Positions 1 to 9,841 of a stretch of DNA of 64,000 bases are shown in pieces. Both the position numbers and the translations under genes were made by a program. The stretch is from Prochlorococcus marinus (GTDB lineage Bacteria; Cyanobacteriota; Cyanobacteriia; PCC-6307; Cyanobiaceae): assembly GCF_001180245.1 (NCBI RefSeq), contig NZ_CVSV01000131.1, positions 434,001 through 498,000 on the forward strand, in the 5' to 3' direction. How positions within the stretch are numbered: the first letter of the stretch is position 1; the number at the start of each line of letters is the position of its first letter. The notes beneath the pieces were generated by a model. It had not been told where the DNA came from and made no database searches. It was given only the letters and a program-made list of their open reading frames with translations.

Positions 1-227
1 AGGAAAATAGAAACTATTATGTACGAATTGTAGAAAGGTTTTAATATAGGTAATTTGAAAATTAATTGTGTTACATATGTTGTGTAAGCCCCGAGCATCA
101 TAAGTTCTCCATGTGCAAGATTTATTACACCCATAAGACCAAAAACAATTGCTAGACCTAATGCAGCAACAAGTAGTACAGATCCTATTGCAACACCATT
201 AAAAAGACTATCGAGAAGTAACTCCAA
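1..227 (-). CDS. urtB: UrtB, urea ABC transporter permease (N-terminal part only)
   Basis: The reverse strand from a TTG at 227 reads [18 protein letters not shown], then a stretch with [19 protein letters not shown], the typical first membrane segments and NLAHGE motif of UrtB/LivH-type permeases. The reading frame stays open to base 1, so the rest lies outside the window. UrtB is one of two inner-membrane subunits of the UrtABCDE high-affinity urea importer. It follows urtA on the same strand, separated by 83 bp that hold a strong hairpin. The TTG start has a GA-rich stretch upstream, but the start choice is not certain. Confidence 0.9.
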   Translation of the reverse strand, partial: MELLLDSLFNGVAIGSVLLVAALGLAIVFGLMGVINLAHGELMMLGAYTTYVTQLIFKLPILKPFYNSYIIVSIF

Positions 228-255
228 TTTAGAAAAAGAAAATATTTGATTATAT

Positions 256-289
256 AAAATAAAAGGAGGCGTTAACCTCCTTTTATTTT
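256..289 (-). terminator. Intercistronic hairpin between urtA and urtB
   Basis: Two perfectly complementary 14-base arms (256-269 and 276-289) enclose a 6-base loop. The arms end in A/T-rich tracts, so on the minus strand the hairpin is followed by T-rich sequence. It lies just after the urtA stop and before urtB. It can act as a partial terminator or as a 3' stabiliser for urtA mRNA, giving more binding protein than permease. The structure is seen directly; the function is inferred. Confidence 0.75.
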
Positions 290-310
290 GAAGTATAGGT
301 TTTAATTAGA

Positions 311-1588
311 TTAAAGCTTATACTTTTCTCCTTTTGAAGGATCTGTCCAGTCGCATGCAAATCCTTTTGAACTTGGATGCTTTTGGTTCCATGCTTGAGG
401 AAGAACAACTCCTGTCTCTTCAAGGATTGTAAATCCACCTTCTGCATTAATCTCCCCAATTCTTACTGTTTGAGATAAGTGGTGATTAGGCATAACTTCA
501 ACAGGACCTTGTGGAGCATCAAACTTTTGTCCAACAAGGGCTTCCCTTACTGCGTTGTCGTCGAATGTTCCAGCATCTTCAACTGCTTGTTTCCACAAAT
601 AGACCATGTTATAAGCAGATTCTTGAGGATCAGCTACAACTCGATCTGCTCCCCATCTTTTCTTGAAATTTGCAGCAAATTTCTTAGATGCAGGAGTATC
701 AATTGACATCATGTAGTTCCAAGCGCCGTAGTGACCTTCAAGGAACTCAGGACCAATTGTACTAATCTCTTCTTCAGCAATTGAATAGTTCATTACGTAG
801 TACCCACTTGAAGGTGTGATACCTGCGTCTTGAATTTGTTTGAAGAATGCAACGTTTTGGTCACCATTAAGTGTATTAATGATTATTCCACCTTCAGGAA
901 GTGCCTTCTTGATTTTTGAGATAATTGGAGCAACTTCAGTATTTCCTAATGGAAGGTAATCTTCTCCAACAACTTTACCTCCTAACTGTTTTACCTGAGC
1001 TTTTGTAATTGTATTAGAAGTTCTTGGGAAAACATAATCAGAACCTACAAGAAAGAAATCTCCGCCAGCTGCGGGAGAACGCTTATACATAAAATCTGTA
1101 GCGGGTTCTGACTGTTGGTTTGGTGTGGCTCCTGTATAGAAAATGTTGTTAGAACATTCTTGAGCTTCATATTGAATTGGGTAGTAAAGGAAAGCATCCT
1201 TTGATTCGTAGACTGGTAACATTGCCTTTCTACTAGCAGATGTCCAACCACCAAATACGACGGGAACTCCGTCTTGATCTATAAGTTTCTTAGATTTTTC
1301 AGCAAAAGTTGGCCAGTCAGATGCACCATCTTCCACTATGTATTCTATTTTGTAGCTTTTGCCGCCAACTTTAACTCCACCAGCAGCATTTATCTCTTCA
1401 ATAGCCATTTTTTCTGTATCAACAAGAGTTGATTCTGAAATAGCCATTGTTCCGGATAAAGAATGCAAAATACCAACGGTTACTGTGTCATCGAAACTTC
1501 CGGAGGTTCCGCCTCCACCACAGGAAGTTGCGGTGACCGCAAGTGAGGCAGTAGCTAAACCTGCCAAAATACGCCTTGAAATTCTCAT
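311..1588 (-). CDS. urtA: UrtA, urea ABC transporter substrate-binding lipoprotein
   Basis: This 425-residue protein captures urea in the periplasm for the UrtABCDE importer. Residues 1-22 form a signal peptide with paired arginines (SRR) followed by a lipobox-like ATSC, predicting lipid attachment at Cys23 and a glycine-rich linker. The rest is a periplasmic binding protein fold of the LivJ/AmiC type, beginning TVGILHSLSGTMAISE and containing VVFGGWTSASRKA, both characteristic of UrtA. The length is normal for the family. It heads the urt operon: urtB follows on the same strand and the urease genes lie upstream. An NtcA-like box is found about 77 bp before the start codon, so induction under nitrogen limitation is expected. 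Confidence 0.95.
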   Translation of the reverse strand: MRISRRILAGLATASLAVTATSCGGGGTSGSFDDTVTVGILHSLSGTMAISESTLVDTEKMAIEEINAAGGVKVGGKSYKIEYIVEDGASDWPTFAEKSKKLIDQDGVPVVFGGWTSASRKAMLPVYESKDAFLYYPIQYEAQECSNNIFYTGATPNQQSEPATDFMYKRSPAAGGDFFLVGSDYVFPRTSNTITKAQVKQLGGKVVGEDYLPLGNTEVAPIISKIKKALPEGGIIINTLNGDQNVAFFKQIQDAGITPSSGYYVMNYSIAEEEISTIGPEFLEGHYGAWNYMMSIDTPASKKFAANFKKRWGADRVVADPQESAYNMVYLWKQAVEDAGTFDDNAVREALVGQKFDAPQGPVEVMPNHHLSQTVRIGEINAEGGFTILEETGVVLPQAWNQKHPSSKGFACDWTDPSKGEKYKL

Positions 1589-1664
1589 GAATTAGGATAA
1601 ATTAGGTAATTGACCCTCATTAGGGGGATAAAATAAAAGTTATTAACGAGTGAGGATTCGTTTT

Positions 1665-1678
1665 GTATCAGTCGTAAC
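1665..1678 (-). promoter_or_regulatory. NtcA-type box upstream of urtA
   Basis: On the minus strand the 14-mer reads GTTACGACTGATAC, matching GTN10AC and one base off the NtcA consensus GTAN8TAC. A -10-like TAACTT lies 22 bp downstream (1642-1637), the spacing expected for an NtcA-activated promoter. The same 14-mer with only two differences precedes glnA in this window, which strengthens the call. Activation by NtcA is known for urea transport genes in marine cyanobacteria; at this site it is inferred. Confidence 0.65.
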
Positions 1679-1716
1679 TTTTTGTTGAATCCAATATATT
1701 AGTCATGAACATTTTT

Positions 1717-2328
1717 CTAGTTTCGATTGTTGGGTATATGTGATTCTAAAAATTGAGTTATTTCTTCAACTCCTATGCCGCTACTTAGGTTGGTAAAAAA
1801 CCAAGGTTTCCCTTTTCTCATGAATTCAGTATCACTTTTCATAATTTTTAAATCTGCACCAACTTTATCTGCTAAGTCAATTTTGTTTATTAATAATAAA
1901 TCAGACCTTGTTATCCCTGGTCCCCCTTTTCTAGGGATTTTGTCTCCGGCAGATACATCAATTACATATATTGATAAATCTACAAGTTCTGGACTAAAAC
2001 TAGATGCTAAATTGTCACCTCCACTTTCTACAAAAACAAAATCTAAAGGATTATATTTATTTTCTAAATCTAAAACTGCATTTTTATTTAATGAACAATC
2101 CTCTCTTATCGCTGTATGAGGACAACCTCCAGTTTCTACACCAATAATCCTTCCTTCCTCTAAAACTTTTTTATTTATTAGAAAGTTAGCATCTTCTTTA
2201 GTGTAGATATCATTGGTGACAACAGCTATCTCATGAGTTTTTTTCATTCTTAAGCATAGAGTCTCTACTAGTGCAGTTTTTCCTGAACCTACAGGCCCAG
2301 CAACCCCCACTCTCAATTTGCTGCTCAT
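1717..2328 (-). CDS. ureG: UreG, urease accessory GTPase
   Basis: UreG is a SIMIBI-class GTPase that hydrolyses GTP to deliver nickel to apo-urease together with UreD, UreE and UreF. At 203 residues it has the family's usual length. The P-loop GPVGSGKT is at residues 11-18, the nickel-binding Cys-Pro-His motif at 69-71, and NKIDLA is the guanine-specificity motif. Its ATG lies 3 bp after the ureF stop, so ureE-ureF-ureG form one tight minus-strand operon diverging from ureDABC. Confidence 0.96.
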   Translation of the reverse strand: MSSKLRVGVAGPVGSGKTALVETLCLRMKKTHEIAVVTNDIYTKEDANFLINKKVLEEGRIIGVETGGCPHTAIREDCSLNKNAVLDLENKYNPLDFVFVESGGDNLASSFSPELVDLSIYVIDVSAGDKIPRKGGPGITRSDLLLINKIDLADKVGADLKIMKSDTEFMRKGKPWFFTNLSSGIGVEEITQFLESHIPNNRN

Positions 2329-2331
2329 AAA

Positions 2332-3018
2332 TTAATTTCTAAAAAGTTTTGTATAAAGGTCATTATGATTTTGTTGTGCCATAGCTAAACCTACATTGCC
2401 AAAATAGATGTCATCAATTTCTTTGTCCATAATTTCTTTAGAAACTTTTGAAATTATTTCTAATAAGTCTCTCTGAATTAATTGTGCTTTTGTTGAGCCA
2501 ATAGGAATAATTCTCAATGCAGCATTAAGTTGATTTGCACTCCAAGCATAGAAAAAATTTTCAACCATTTCTAACTTAGTAATTTCAAAACAATAACAAG
2601 CCCAACTCCATGCTAATGACCAGGAGCTTTTTTTATTATTTTCATATGGATATTCAAATCCAAATTCTTTGGTTAAATCAAAGAGTGATTTTGCCATTTG
2701 AATTTGTTGTTCTCTCATTTCAAGAGAGTCCTTTGATGAGAGGATCCATTTATCCAAACTCATTATCTTTTGCAAATTACCATTTAAATTTTTGCGGTAG
2801 TTTATCTCATTGAAAATATCAAAAAATTCTAGCAGAAGTCTTGCATCGAGCTTTATCTGACCAATTTTTAGTTCACTTATGATTAAGTCTTTTACAGAAT
2901 TTGAATCTGTTAAATTTTTATTATGAAGATAACTCTCCATTCCTTCCGAATAACAAAATCCTCCAACTGGTAAGTTAGGACTTATTAATAAATATTTTAA
3001 TAAGTGACTTTTACTCAT
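2332..3018 (-). CDS. ureF: UreF, urease accessory protein
   Basis: UreF is the all-helical accessory protein that joins UreD and UreG in the nickel-loading complex of urease. The N-terminal LLISPNLPVGGFCYSEGME and the central LDKWILSSKDSLEMREQQ are typical UreF sequence. I place the start at the ATG at 3018 (MSKSHLLK), which has AGAGG about ten bases upstream. A GTG at 3030 is also in frame but has a poorer ribosome site. With the chosen start the gene overlaps the end of ureE by 8 bp. Confidence 0.93.
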   Translation of the reverse strand: MSKSHLLKYLLISPNLPVGGFCYSEGMESYLHNKNLTDSNSVKDLIISELKIGQIKLDARLLLEFFDIFNEINYRKNLNGNLQKIMSLDKWILSSKDSLEMREQQIQMAKSLFDLTKEFGFEYPYENNKKSSWSLAWSWACYCFEITKLEMVENFFYAWSANQLNAALRIIPIGSTKAQLIQRDLLEIISKVSKEIMDKEIDDIYFGNVGLAMAQQNHNDLYTKLFRN

Positions 3019-3460
3019 GACTATGGGCACCTCTTTCTGGGAAAAACTTTTTTTTCGTATTTTTTACATCAACTTTAAAATTAAGAACCATATTTTTAAT
3101 AACATAATCACTTTTTGTTAGAAGAATGCCTTCTTCGATTTCTACTTCCACGTGCCGATTTCCGAGATGATAGGCAGTTCTAATAAGCTCAATTTTAGAA
3201 TTTGAACTTATTTCAATTAAATCTTCTGTTTTAGCAATTATCTCTACATAAAAATTGGACTCATTAGTTGAAAGAATATCTCCATCATTTAATTTGCCCT
3301 TTCTAGGTAATTGTAAAATTATTTCTTGATCACAATCAGTTATTCTTTTACCTCTTAAGATTCTTCTTTCATCTGAAGTTAAGGTAAGTTTTAAAAATGA
3401 ACCTAATTTGGGTTTCTCCTTTATCCAATCAGTTACAACAATTTGTTTATTCATTCTCAT
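3011..3460 (-). CDS. ureE: UreE, urease nickel metallochaperone
   Basis: UreE binds nickel and passes it to the UreD-UreF-UreG complex. The protein is about 149 residues with the peptide-binding N-terminal domain and the metal-site segment YHLGNRHVEVEIEEG, whose histidine is the conserved nickel ligand. The C-terminus (ERGAHSHE) has only two histidines, so the long His-rich tail of enterobacterial UreE is absent. In-frame starts exist at 3466 (TTG), 3460 (ATG) and 3454 (ATG). I chose the first ATG; none has a clear Shine-Dalgarno site. Confidence 0.9.
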   Translation of the reverse strand: MRMNKQIVVTDWIKEKPKLGSFLKLTLTSDERRILRGKRITDCDQEIILQLPRKGKLNDGDILSTNESNFYVEIIAKTEDLIEISSNSKIELIRTAYHLGNRHVEVEIEEGILLTKSDYVIKNMVLNFKVDVKNTKKKFFPERGAHSHE

Positions 3461-3508
3461 AATCAAAATTTTTGGTTACTTTGATTTAGTAATTAAAGAA
3501 AACAATTT

Positions 3509-4411
3509 ATGATTAAAACTTCATGGGAAGGTAATTGTTTCTTAAATTTTTTCAATAATAAAGCAAGTTTAGGAAATGTTGATAAAACAATCTTTAAATC
3601 TAAATCAACTTCTCCTTATAAGTTATTAAAGTCTACTCATGATCAAGAGGGCAGATGTATTTTGCCTGTTCTACATACTGCAGGGGGATTGGTAGGAGGT
3701 GATTTACTCGATTTTGAGGTAAATCTTGAAAAAAACTCTAAGGTTTTGTTGACTACATCTTCAGCTCAAAAAGTATATGGATCAGTTGGAAGATCTAAAA
3801 TCAATCCAAAAGGAAGTTTTTCAAAGCAAAAGAATCTCATAAACATTCTTGACAATTCTCATTTAGAGTATCTTCCCCAAGAAACAATCATCTTTGCAAA
3901 TGGTTTGTATGAGCAAATTTTTAAAGTATCTATTTCAGATACTTCAAGTTTTTTATTTACTGATTTAATAAGACTTGGAAGATCATCATCCGGAGAATCT
4001 ATTGAGAGAGGAGTTTTTAGGTCTAAATTAGAAATTATGAGAAATAATGATTTACTTGATGATTGGGAATATGTTGATCAGATTGAATTATCTAAGGCAA
4101 GTTTTGTGGCTAAGTCAGGCATGGATTACATGCCCGTTTTTGGATCCTTAATTTGGATTTGCAAAAAAGATTTCTCCAAGTCAAAAATAAATAATCTTGT
4201 AGGAAATATAAAAAAGATTTTCAATGAAACTAATAATAATTTATCTATTGGAATCCTTGAAAATGGAATCTCTGTACGATTCCTAGGAAGTTCTTCTCAA
4301 GATGCTAGAAAATGTTTTTTTTGTATTTGGAAACAAATTAGGTCTGTTTGTGGATTTTGTGAGCCAAAATATCAAGGTGTATGGCCTTTACAAGATTCTA
4401 TGAATTATTAA
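3509..4411 (+). CDS. ureD: UreD, urease accessory protein
   Basis: UreD is the scaffold that docks on the urease apoprotein and receives nickel from UreF-UreG. It has about 300 residues. The segment [20 protein letters not shown] is the strongly conserved core of UreD, followed by [11 protein letters not shown] and [12 protein letters not shown]. It starts the plus-strand ureDABC run and diverges from ureEFG across only about 48 bp, so the two promoters must be closely packed or overlapping. Confidence 0.95.
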   Translation: MIKTSWEGNCFLNFFNNKASLGNVDKTIFKSKSTSPYKLLKSTHDQEGRCILPVLHTAGGLVGGDLLDFEVNLEKNSKVLLTTSSAQKVYGSVGRSKINPKGSFSKQKNLINILDNSHLEYLPQETIIFANGLYEQIFKVSISDTSSFLFTDLIRLGRSSSGESIERGVFRSKLEIMRNNDLLDDWEYVDQIELSKASFVAKSGMDYMPVFGSLIWICKKDFSKSKINNLVGNIKKIFNETNNNLSIGILENGISVRFLGSSSQDARKCFFCIWKQIRSVCGFCEPKYQGVWPLQDSMNY

Positions 4412-4461
4412 TTATGTTCAGAAAGAACCTTTTTTAAGAATTTATAGATTAATTTTTTATT

Positions 4462-4764
4462 ATGCATCTTTCACCTCAAGAAAAAGATAAATTATTGATT
4501 TTTTCTGCTGCGCTCTTAGCTGAAAGAAGGCTTAGTCGAGGTCTTAAGCTTAATTATCCTGAAACAATTGCTTTTTTAAGTTTTCAAGTTCTTGAAGGAG
4601 CAAGAGATGGTAAAAGTGTAAGTCAATTAATGTCAGAGGGAACTACCTGGCTTTCAAAATCACAAGTTATGGAGGGTATTCCTGAAATGGTTGATGAAGT
4701 TCAAATAGAAGCGGTTTTCCCCGATGGGACTAAATTAGTTACTATTCACAATCCGATTAATTAG
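4462..4764 (+). CDS. ureA: UreA, urease gamma subunit
   Basis: This is the 100-residue small structural subunit of nickel urease, which hydrolyses urea to ammonia and carbamate in the cytoplasm. [14 protein letters not shown] and the segments [13 protein letters not shown] and [18 protein letters not shown] are canonical for UreA. The length is exact for the family. It sits 50 bp after ureD and 2 bp before ureB, so the three structural genes are probably co-translated. Confidence 0.98.
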   Translation: MHLSPQEKDKLLIFSAALLAERRLSRGLKLNYPETIAFLSFQVLEGARDGKSVSQLMSEGTTWLSKSQVMEGIPEMVDEVQIEAVFPDGTKLVTIHNPIN

Positions 4765-4766
4765 TT

Positions 4767-5087
4767 ATGAGTAATTTAATTCCTGGCGAAATAATTCCTG
4801 AAGAAGGTGAAATCGAACTAAATCTTAGTAAGCAAGTTAAAACAGTAACGGTTTCTAATTCTGGAGATAGACCTGTTCAAGTTGGATCTCATTATCATTT
4901 TTATGAAGCTAACAAGGCTTTAATTTTTGATCGAGAAATAACAAAAGGTATGCGTCTTGACATTCCTGCTGGAACAGCAATTAGATTTGAACCAGGTGAT
5001 ACAACAGATGTCAAATTAGTGCCATTTTCAGGTTTAAGAAATGTATATGGTTTTAATTCATTAGTAAATGGTTCTTTAAATAATTAA
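4767..5087 (+). CDS. ureB: UreB, urease beta subunit
   Basis: This is the 106-residue beta subunit of urease. [49 protein letters not shown] and [10 protein letters not shown] are diagnostic. UreB packs against UreC in the (alpha-beta-gamma)3 trimer. It is the central gene of a tight ureABC cluster, with gaps of 2 and 4 bp to its neighbours. Confidence 0.98.
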   Translation: MSNLIPGEIIPEEGEIELNLSKQVKTVTVSNSGDRPVQVGSHYHFYEANKALIFDREITKGMRLDIPAGTAIRFEPGDTTDVKLVPFSGLRNVYGFNSLVNGSLNN

Positions 5088-5091
5088 AATT

Positions 5092-6801
5092 ATGTCTTAT
5101 AAAATTGATAGAAAAACTTACGCTCAAACTTACGGACCCACTACCGGAGATAGAGTAAGGCTCGCTGACACCGAACTTTTTATTGAAGTAGAAAAGGATT
5201 TAACTACATACGGAGATGAAGTTAAATTTGGTGGAGGAAAAGTTATTCGTGATGGGATGGGACAGTCTCAAGTAAGGAGGGCTGGTGGGGCTGTAGATAC
5301 TGTAATAACTAATGCTTTGATCGTAGATTGGTGGGGAATAATTAAGGCTGATGTGGGTATAAAAGATGGTATGATTTTTGAAATTGGTAAGGCGGGCAAT
5401 CCTGATATCCAGGATAATGTTGATATTGTTATTGGTGCATCAACAGAAGTAATAGCTGGAGAAGGGCATATTCTTACTGCAGGTTCAATAGATACCCATA
5501 TTCACTTTATCTGTCCCCAACAAATTGAGACAGCACTAGCCTCTGGAATTACAACCATGTTGGGAGGAGGAACTGGACCTGCAACTGGCACAAATGCTAC
5601 TACTTGTACTCCGGGGCAATTTCACATTTCAAGAATGCTTCAATCTGCAGAAGCATTTCCTATGAATTTAGGTTTTTTTGGAAAAGGAAACTCAACAAAT
5701 GAGAGCAATCTTATTGATCAGGTTGAGGCTGGTGCATGTGGATTGAAGCTTCATGAGGATTGGGGAACCACTCCTTCTACAATAAATTCTTGTCTAAATG
5801 TTGCAGATAAGTTTGACGTACAAGTATGTATTCACACTGATACTTTGAATGAGGCAGGCTTTGTTGAAGATACTATCAACGCTATTGCAGGAAGAACTAT
5901 TCATACTTTTCATACCGAAGGGGCAGGTGGAGGTCATGCTCCAGACATTATAAAAATCTGTGGAGAAACAAATGTTCTTCCTAGTAGCACAAATCCAACA
6001 AGACCTTATACAAGGAACACATTAGAAGAACATCTTGACATGTTAATGGTTTGTCATCATTTAGATTCTAAAATTCCAGAAGACATTGCATTTGCTGAAT
6101 CAAGGATCAGAAGAGAGACTATTGCAGCTGAGGATATCTTGCATGATGTAGGTGCCTTTTCAATTATTGCTAGTGATTCTCAAGCTATGGGAAGAGTTGG
6201 TGAAGTGATTACAAGAACTTTTCAAACCGCACATAAAATGAAAGTCCAAAGGGGGCCTCTATCGCAGGATTCTGATAGAAACGATAATTATCGAGTAAAG
6301 AGATATATTTCTAAAGTCACAATTAATCCTGCAATAGCTCATGGTATTGATAAACATGTTGGGTCTATAGAAAAGGGTAAAATTGCGGATTTAGCATTGT
6401 GGAAACCTTCCTTTTTTGCGGTAAAGCCTGAATTAGTTGTTAAAGGAGGATCTATAGTTTGGTCCCAAATGGGTGATGCAAATGCTTCAATTCCTACTCC
6501 AGGCCCTGTACATGGTCGACCTATGTTTGCTAGTTTCGGCCAATCTCTAATTAAGAGTTCTTTTACCTTTTTAAGTAAAAATTCAATTGAACAAAATATT
6601 CCACATAAATTAGGCTTACAAAAGAAATGTATTGCCGTAGAAAATACCAGAAATATCAATAAATCAAACTTAAAACTTAATAGTAAACTACCAAATATTT
6701 CTGTTGATCCTCAAACTTATGAAGTTTTTTCTGATGGAGAACTTCTTACTTGTGAACCCCTTGATGAAGTCCCAATGACTCAGAGGTATTTTTTGCTTTA
6801 G
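5092..6801 (+). CDS. ureC: UreC, urease catalytic alpha subunit
   Basis: This 569-residue subunit carries the dinickel active site. Visible ligands are His136 and His138 (THIHF), carbamylated Lys219 with His221 (GLKLHEDWG), His248, His274 ([12 protein letters not shown]) and Asp362 (ASDSQAMGR). The mobile flap with its catalytic histidine is at MVCHHL near 322. All key residues are intact, so the enzyme should be active. Released ammonium would feed glutamine synthetase, encoded at 45.1 kb. The stop codon overlaps the end of the convergent gpgS gene by 4 bp. Confidence 0.98.
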   Translation: MSYKIDRKTYAQTYGPTTGDRVRLADTELFIEVEKDLTTYGDEVKFGGGKVIRDGMGQSQVRRAGGAVDTVITNALIVDWWGIIKADVGIKDGMIFEIGKAGNPDIQDNVDIVIGASTEVIAGEGHILTAGSIDTHIHFICPQQIETALASGITTMLGGGTGPATGTNATTCTPGQFHISRMLQSAEAFPMNLGFFGKGNSTNESNLIDQVEAGACGLKLHEDWGTTPSTINSCLNVADKFDVQVCIHTDTLNEAGFVEDTINAIAGRTIHTFHTEGAGGGHAPDIIKICGETNVLPSSTNPTRPYTRNTLEEHLDMLMVCHHLDSKIPEDIAFAESRIRRETIAAEDILHDVGAFSIIASDSQAMGRVGEVITRTFQTAHKMKVQRGPLSQDSDRNDNYRVKRYISKVTINPAIAHGIDKHVGSIEKGKIADLALWKPSFFAVKPELVVKGGSIVWSQMGDANASIPTPGPVHGRPMFASFGQSLIKSSFTFLSKNSIEQNIPHKLGLQKKCIAVENTRNINKSNLKLNSKLPNISVDPQTYEVFSDGELLTCEPLDEVPMTQRYFLL

Positions 6802-8024
6802 AAGTTTTTAATTAATTCTTTTTCACTTATCTTTATGTCTTTTGACCCTGCAATAGCTAAATCTTCTTGCAGTTTGTTCTCACAAGATAGAACTCTTGAC
6901 CAACTTGGTAATTGAAGTGTAGTAGGACAAGCCAGATAATTTTCAGTAGCAGGTCTTAATAGTTTCGCAAACTTTTGTACTGATAATTCTTCTTCGTGCC
7001 TATCGTATGGAAGTTGATTAACTGCTGAATCTAAACCAAATTGTTTTACCCGATCTTCTCCAACTCTTTTGTAGAGAACTTCTAAAGTTGCTAGTTGAGT
7101 GCTAGTTAAGGTCTCGGCTTGATGCTCCATTAGACCTCTTAAAACACTTGAAAGTATTTCTGTACACATTTTTTGCAATCCTTCTTTAGAAGAATCACCA
7201 ATATTCTTGTGTTTATGATCAAATAAACCTAGGTCAACCTGGGCGATTTTGGAGGTCCTTACGTTTCTATAAACCTCTGATAATAAACCTATCTCTAAAC
7301 CCCAGTCACAAGGAATTCTTAAATTCATAGCAAGGTCTTTAGTAAAAGCAAACTCACCTGCTAATGGATATCTAAATGATTGAAGATATTGTAAAAACGG
7401 ACCCTTACCAACTAACTGCTCAAGACTTGCTAATAAAGGACCCACGAATAATCTTGTTGCTCTACCCTGCAATTGATTTGTTTCTAGAGATAATCTGCTG
7501 TAAAAAGCTTTTACATATGATATTCCATATGATTCATCCAGAAGTGGGAGTATCATTCTTGAAGGATATAAAGGACTAAAAGTTCTTATATCAGCATCAA
7601 AAAGAGCAACAACTTCTGATTTTCTAGTCGCAACTCCAATGCCTTGCCATACAGCCCATCCTTTACCTGGAGTTCCTAAAAGTTCTAATCCATTTTTTTC
7701 TTGGCTTTTTAATAGCTCAATTACAGAGGGAGAATTAGTCCATTGAACGTGAACTGGGAATGGCATTGAGTCAAAAAATGATTTTGCTAACTTAACTTGC
7801 TCAACAGTTTTTGCCGATAGAGCAATTACTAATTCATTTAAGCCTGTAAGATTTTTTAAAACTTCTTTTATATCTTTTAATGCTGGACGCTCAAACTCTT
7901 CATATAAGCAAGGTATTAAAATGCTAGTTGATCTTCTTTTAAGACTTTTATTTAATTCTTTAAGTAAATTTCCTGTAACTCCATATTCATGTATTGTTGT
8001 TATTAAACCTTGTTGAAAGTCCAT
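6798..8024 (-). CDS. gpgS: Glucosyl-3-phosphoglycerate synthase
   Basis: A GT81-type glycosyltransferase of 408 residues that moves glucose from a nucleotide sugar to 3-phosphoglycerate, the first step to the compatible solute glucosylglycerate. The N-terminal half has a GT-A fold with ILIPCLYEE near residue 36, [10 protein letters not shown] at 119-128 and the metal-binding DAD at 143-145. Divergent from it, 50 bp away, is a three-gene run for a GH13 phosphorylase, an HAD phosphatase and a glycerate kinase. That context supports glucosylglycerate metabolism. Mannosyl-3-phosphoglycerate synthase is a weaker alternative, since that enzyme belongs to a different glycosyltransferase family. Confidence 0.85.
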   Translation of the reverse strand: MDFQQGLITTIHEYGVTGNLLKELNKSLKRRSTSILIPCLYEEFERPALKDIKEVLKNLTGLNELVIALSAKTVEQVKLAKSFFDSMPFPVHVQWTNSPSVIELLKSQEKNGLELLGTPGKGWAVWQGIGVATRKSEVVALFDADIRTFSPLYPSRMILPLLDESYGISYVKAFYSRLSLETNQLQGRATRLFVGPLLASLEQLVGKGPFLQYLQSFRYPLAGEFAFTKDLAMNLRIPCDWGLEIGLLSEVYRNVRTSKIAQVDLGLFDHKHKNIGDSSKEGLQKMCTEILSSVLRGLMEHQAETLTSTQLATLEVLYKRVGEDRVKQFGLDSAVNQLPYDRHEEELSVQKFAKLLRPATENYLACPTTLQLPSWSRVLSCENKLQEDLAIAGSKDIKISEKELIKNF

Positions 8025-8074
8025 TTTCTAATTGATGTGCAGAATAGTATTAATACTTCGATGATTTTTTCAAA

Positions 8075-9841
8075 GTGAAGCAAATTGATTCAGAGAAAAA
8101 ATTAGATAGATTAAAAATCAATAAATTGTTAAAAACAATTTATCCAAATCATACTACAGAAGAAATTAATTTTATTTCAAATCAATTATTACAGATTTTA
8201 GATGATTTCTCAGAGAAATCTGCTTATGAAGAAATAAGAGATAAGGAAAGGTGGAATGAATCTCATTCAGTTTTGATAACTTATGCAGATAGTATTTATA
8301 AAAATGGCGAGGCAACGTTAATAACTCTTAGGAAGTTATTAAGTAAACATTTTGGCAGTCTTTCTAAAGTTGTACATATTCTTCCTTTTTTGAAATCCAC
8401 AAGTGATGGAGGCTTTGCAGTCTCAAGTTATGATTCCCTAGAAGAAAAATTTGGTGGTTGGGATGACCTCAAAAGTATTTCTAAAAATCATGATTTGATG
8501 GCTGATTTAGTACTAAACCATGTCTCATCATCTCACCCATGGGTTCAACAATTTATTAAATCCCAAGAACCAGGTATATCAAATGTTTTTTCACCGGAAC
8601 AAAATCTTGACTGGTCAAATGTAGTTAGACCTAGAAGTTCCTCTTTGTTTTCTCAAATAAATACTGATGATGGTCCTAAACAAGTTTGGACAACTTTTGG
8701 GCCAGATCAAATTGATTTGAATTGGCAAAATCCTAAAATGACACTTGAGTTCTTGAATTTAATTACTAATTATTTATCTAATGGAATTAAATGGTTAAGG
8801 CTTGATGCTGTAGGTTTTATATGGAAGGAGTCAGGGACTACATGCTTACATTTACCTAAAGCACATTCAATTGTGAAACTCTTAAGAGTTCTTTTAAATA
8901 ATCTTCTTGATGATGGCGTTTTAATAACAGAAACCAATGTTCCTCAGAAAGAGAATCTATCTTATCTCATTCCTGATGATGAAGCCCACATGGCATATAA
9001 TTTCCCATTGCCTCCTCTTCTCCTTGAGGCAATTATTACTTCAAGAGCTGATATCCTAAATTCTTGGATTTTTGATTGGCCCATATTGCCTGAAGATACC
9101 ACTTTATTTAATTTCACTGCATCTCACGATGGTGTTGGGCTAAGAGCCCTTGAGGGTTTAATGAATGAGCAGAGAATCAAGGATTTATTAATTAATTGTG
9201 AGAAAAGAGGAGGATTAGTAAGTCATAGACGTTTATCAAATGGTGATGATAAACCTTATGAATTGAATATTAGTTGGTGGAGTGCAATGGAAGACTCCAG
9301 TAGAGATGCTAAAAGATTTCAATATGAGAGATTCATTTTGAGTCAACTATTAGTAATGGCTCTGAAAGGAGTCCCTGCATTTTATTTGCCAGCATTACTA
9401 GCTTCAGAAAATGATATTAAAAGTTTTTCTATGACAGGTCAAAGAAGAGATCTCAACAGAGAAAAGTTTAAATCAGAAAATCTTTCAGCTGTTTTAAATA
9501 ATCCTGAATCTAATGCTAATAAAAACTTAAAATATCTTCGTAATGCTATGAATGTCCGATCAGAATTAAAGCAATTTCACCCTTCTTCACAAATGAAATG
9601 TTTGTCTAAAGGTAGAAGTGATATTGTTGTAATCAAAAGAGGTATAGGCCCTGGGTCTGTTTTTGCAATACATAATATGACTGAAAATAAAATTAATTAT
9701 CAATTGAATGATAATGATCTACCAAAAATAATTGATAATGATTTCGATGCCCATGATTTTTTAACATCAACCAAATACAATTGCAAAAATATTAGTCTTG
9801 ATTCTTTTCAAGTAATTTGGCTTAGTGCCTTATCAAAATGA
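8075..9841 (+). CDS. GH13 sucrose phosphorylase-like enzyme, possibly glucosylglycerate phosphorylase
   Basis: A 588-residue GH13 alpha-glucan family enzyme of the subfamily 18 type. Region I is DLVLNHVSSSHPW (near 145), region II WLRLDAVGF with nucleophile Asp244, region III LITETNVP with acid/base Glu286, and region IV FTASHDGVGLR at 348-356. Enzymes of this group phosphorolyse sucrose, glucosylglycerol, sucrose-6-phosphate or glucosylglycerate. The neighbours gpgS, an MPGP-type phosphatase and glycerate kinase suggest glucosylglycerate as substrate, giving glucose-1-phosphate and glycerate. That specificity is inferred; an automated annotation would probably say sucrose phosphorylase. The start is a GTG. 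The stop overlaps the next ATG by 4 bp. Confidence 0.82.
   Translation: MKQIDSEKKLDRLKINKLLKTIYPNHTTEEINFISNQLLQILDDFSEKSAYEEIRDKERWNESHSVLITYADSIYKNGEATLITLRKLLSKHFGSLSKVVHILPFLKSTSDGGFAVSSYDSLEEKFGGWDDLKSISKNHDLMADLVLNHVSSSHPWVQQFIKSQEPGISNVFSPEQNLDWSNVVRPRSSSLFSQINTDDGPKQVWTTFGPDQIDLNWQNPKMTLEFLNLITNYLSNGIKWLRLDAVGFIWKESGTTCLHLPKAHSIVKLLRVLLNNLLDDGVLITETNVPQKENLSYLIPDDEAHMAYNFPLPPLLLEAIITSRADILNSWIFDWPILPEDTTLFNFTASHDGVGLRALEGLMNEQRIKDLLINCEKRGGLVSHRRLSNGDDKPYELNISWWSAMEDSSRDAKRFQYERFILSQLLVMALKGVPAFYLPALLASENDIKSFSMTGQRRDLNREKFKSENLSAVLNNPESNANKNLKYLRNAMNVRSELKQFHPSSQMKCLSKGRSDIVVIKRGIGPGSVFAIHNMTENKINYQLNDNDLPKIIDNDFDAHDFLTSTKYNCKNISLDSFQVIWLSALSK

Noticed and set aside
3461..3508. NtcA site in the ureE-ureD gap
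   Set aside because: No sequence fits GTAN8TAC or GTN10AC well; AT-rich partial matches only.
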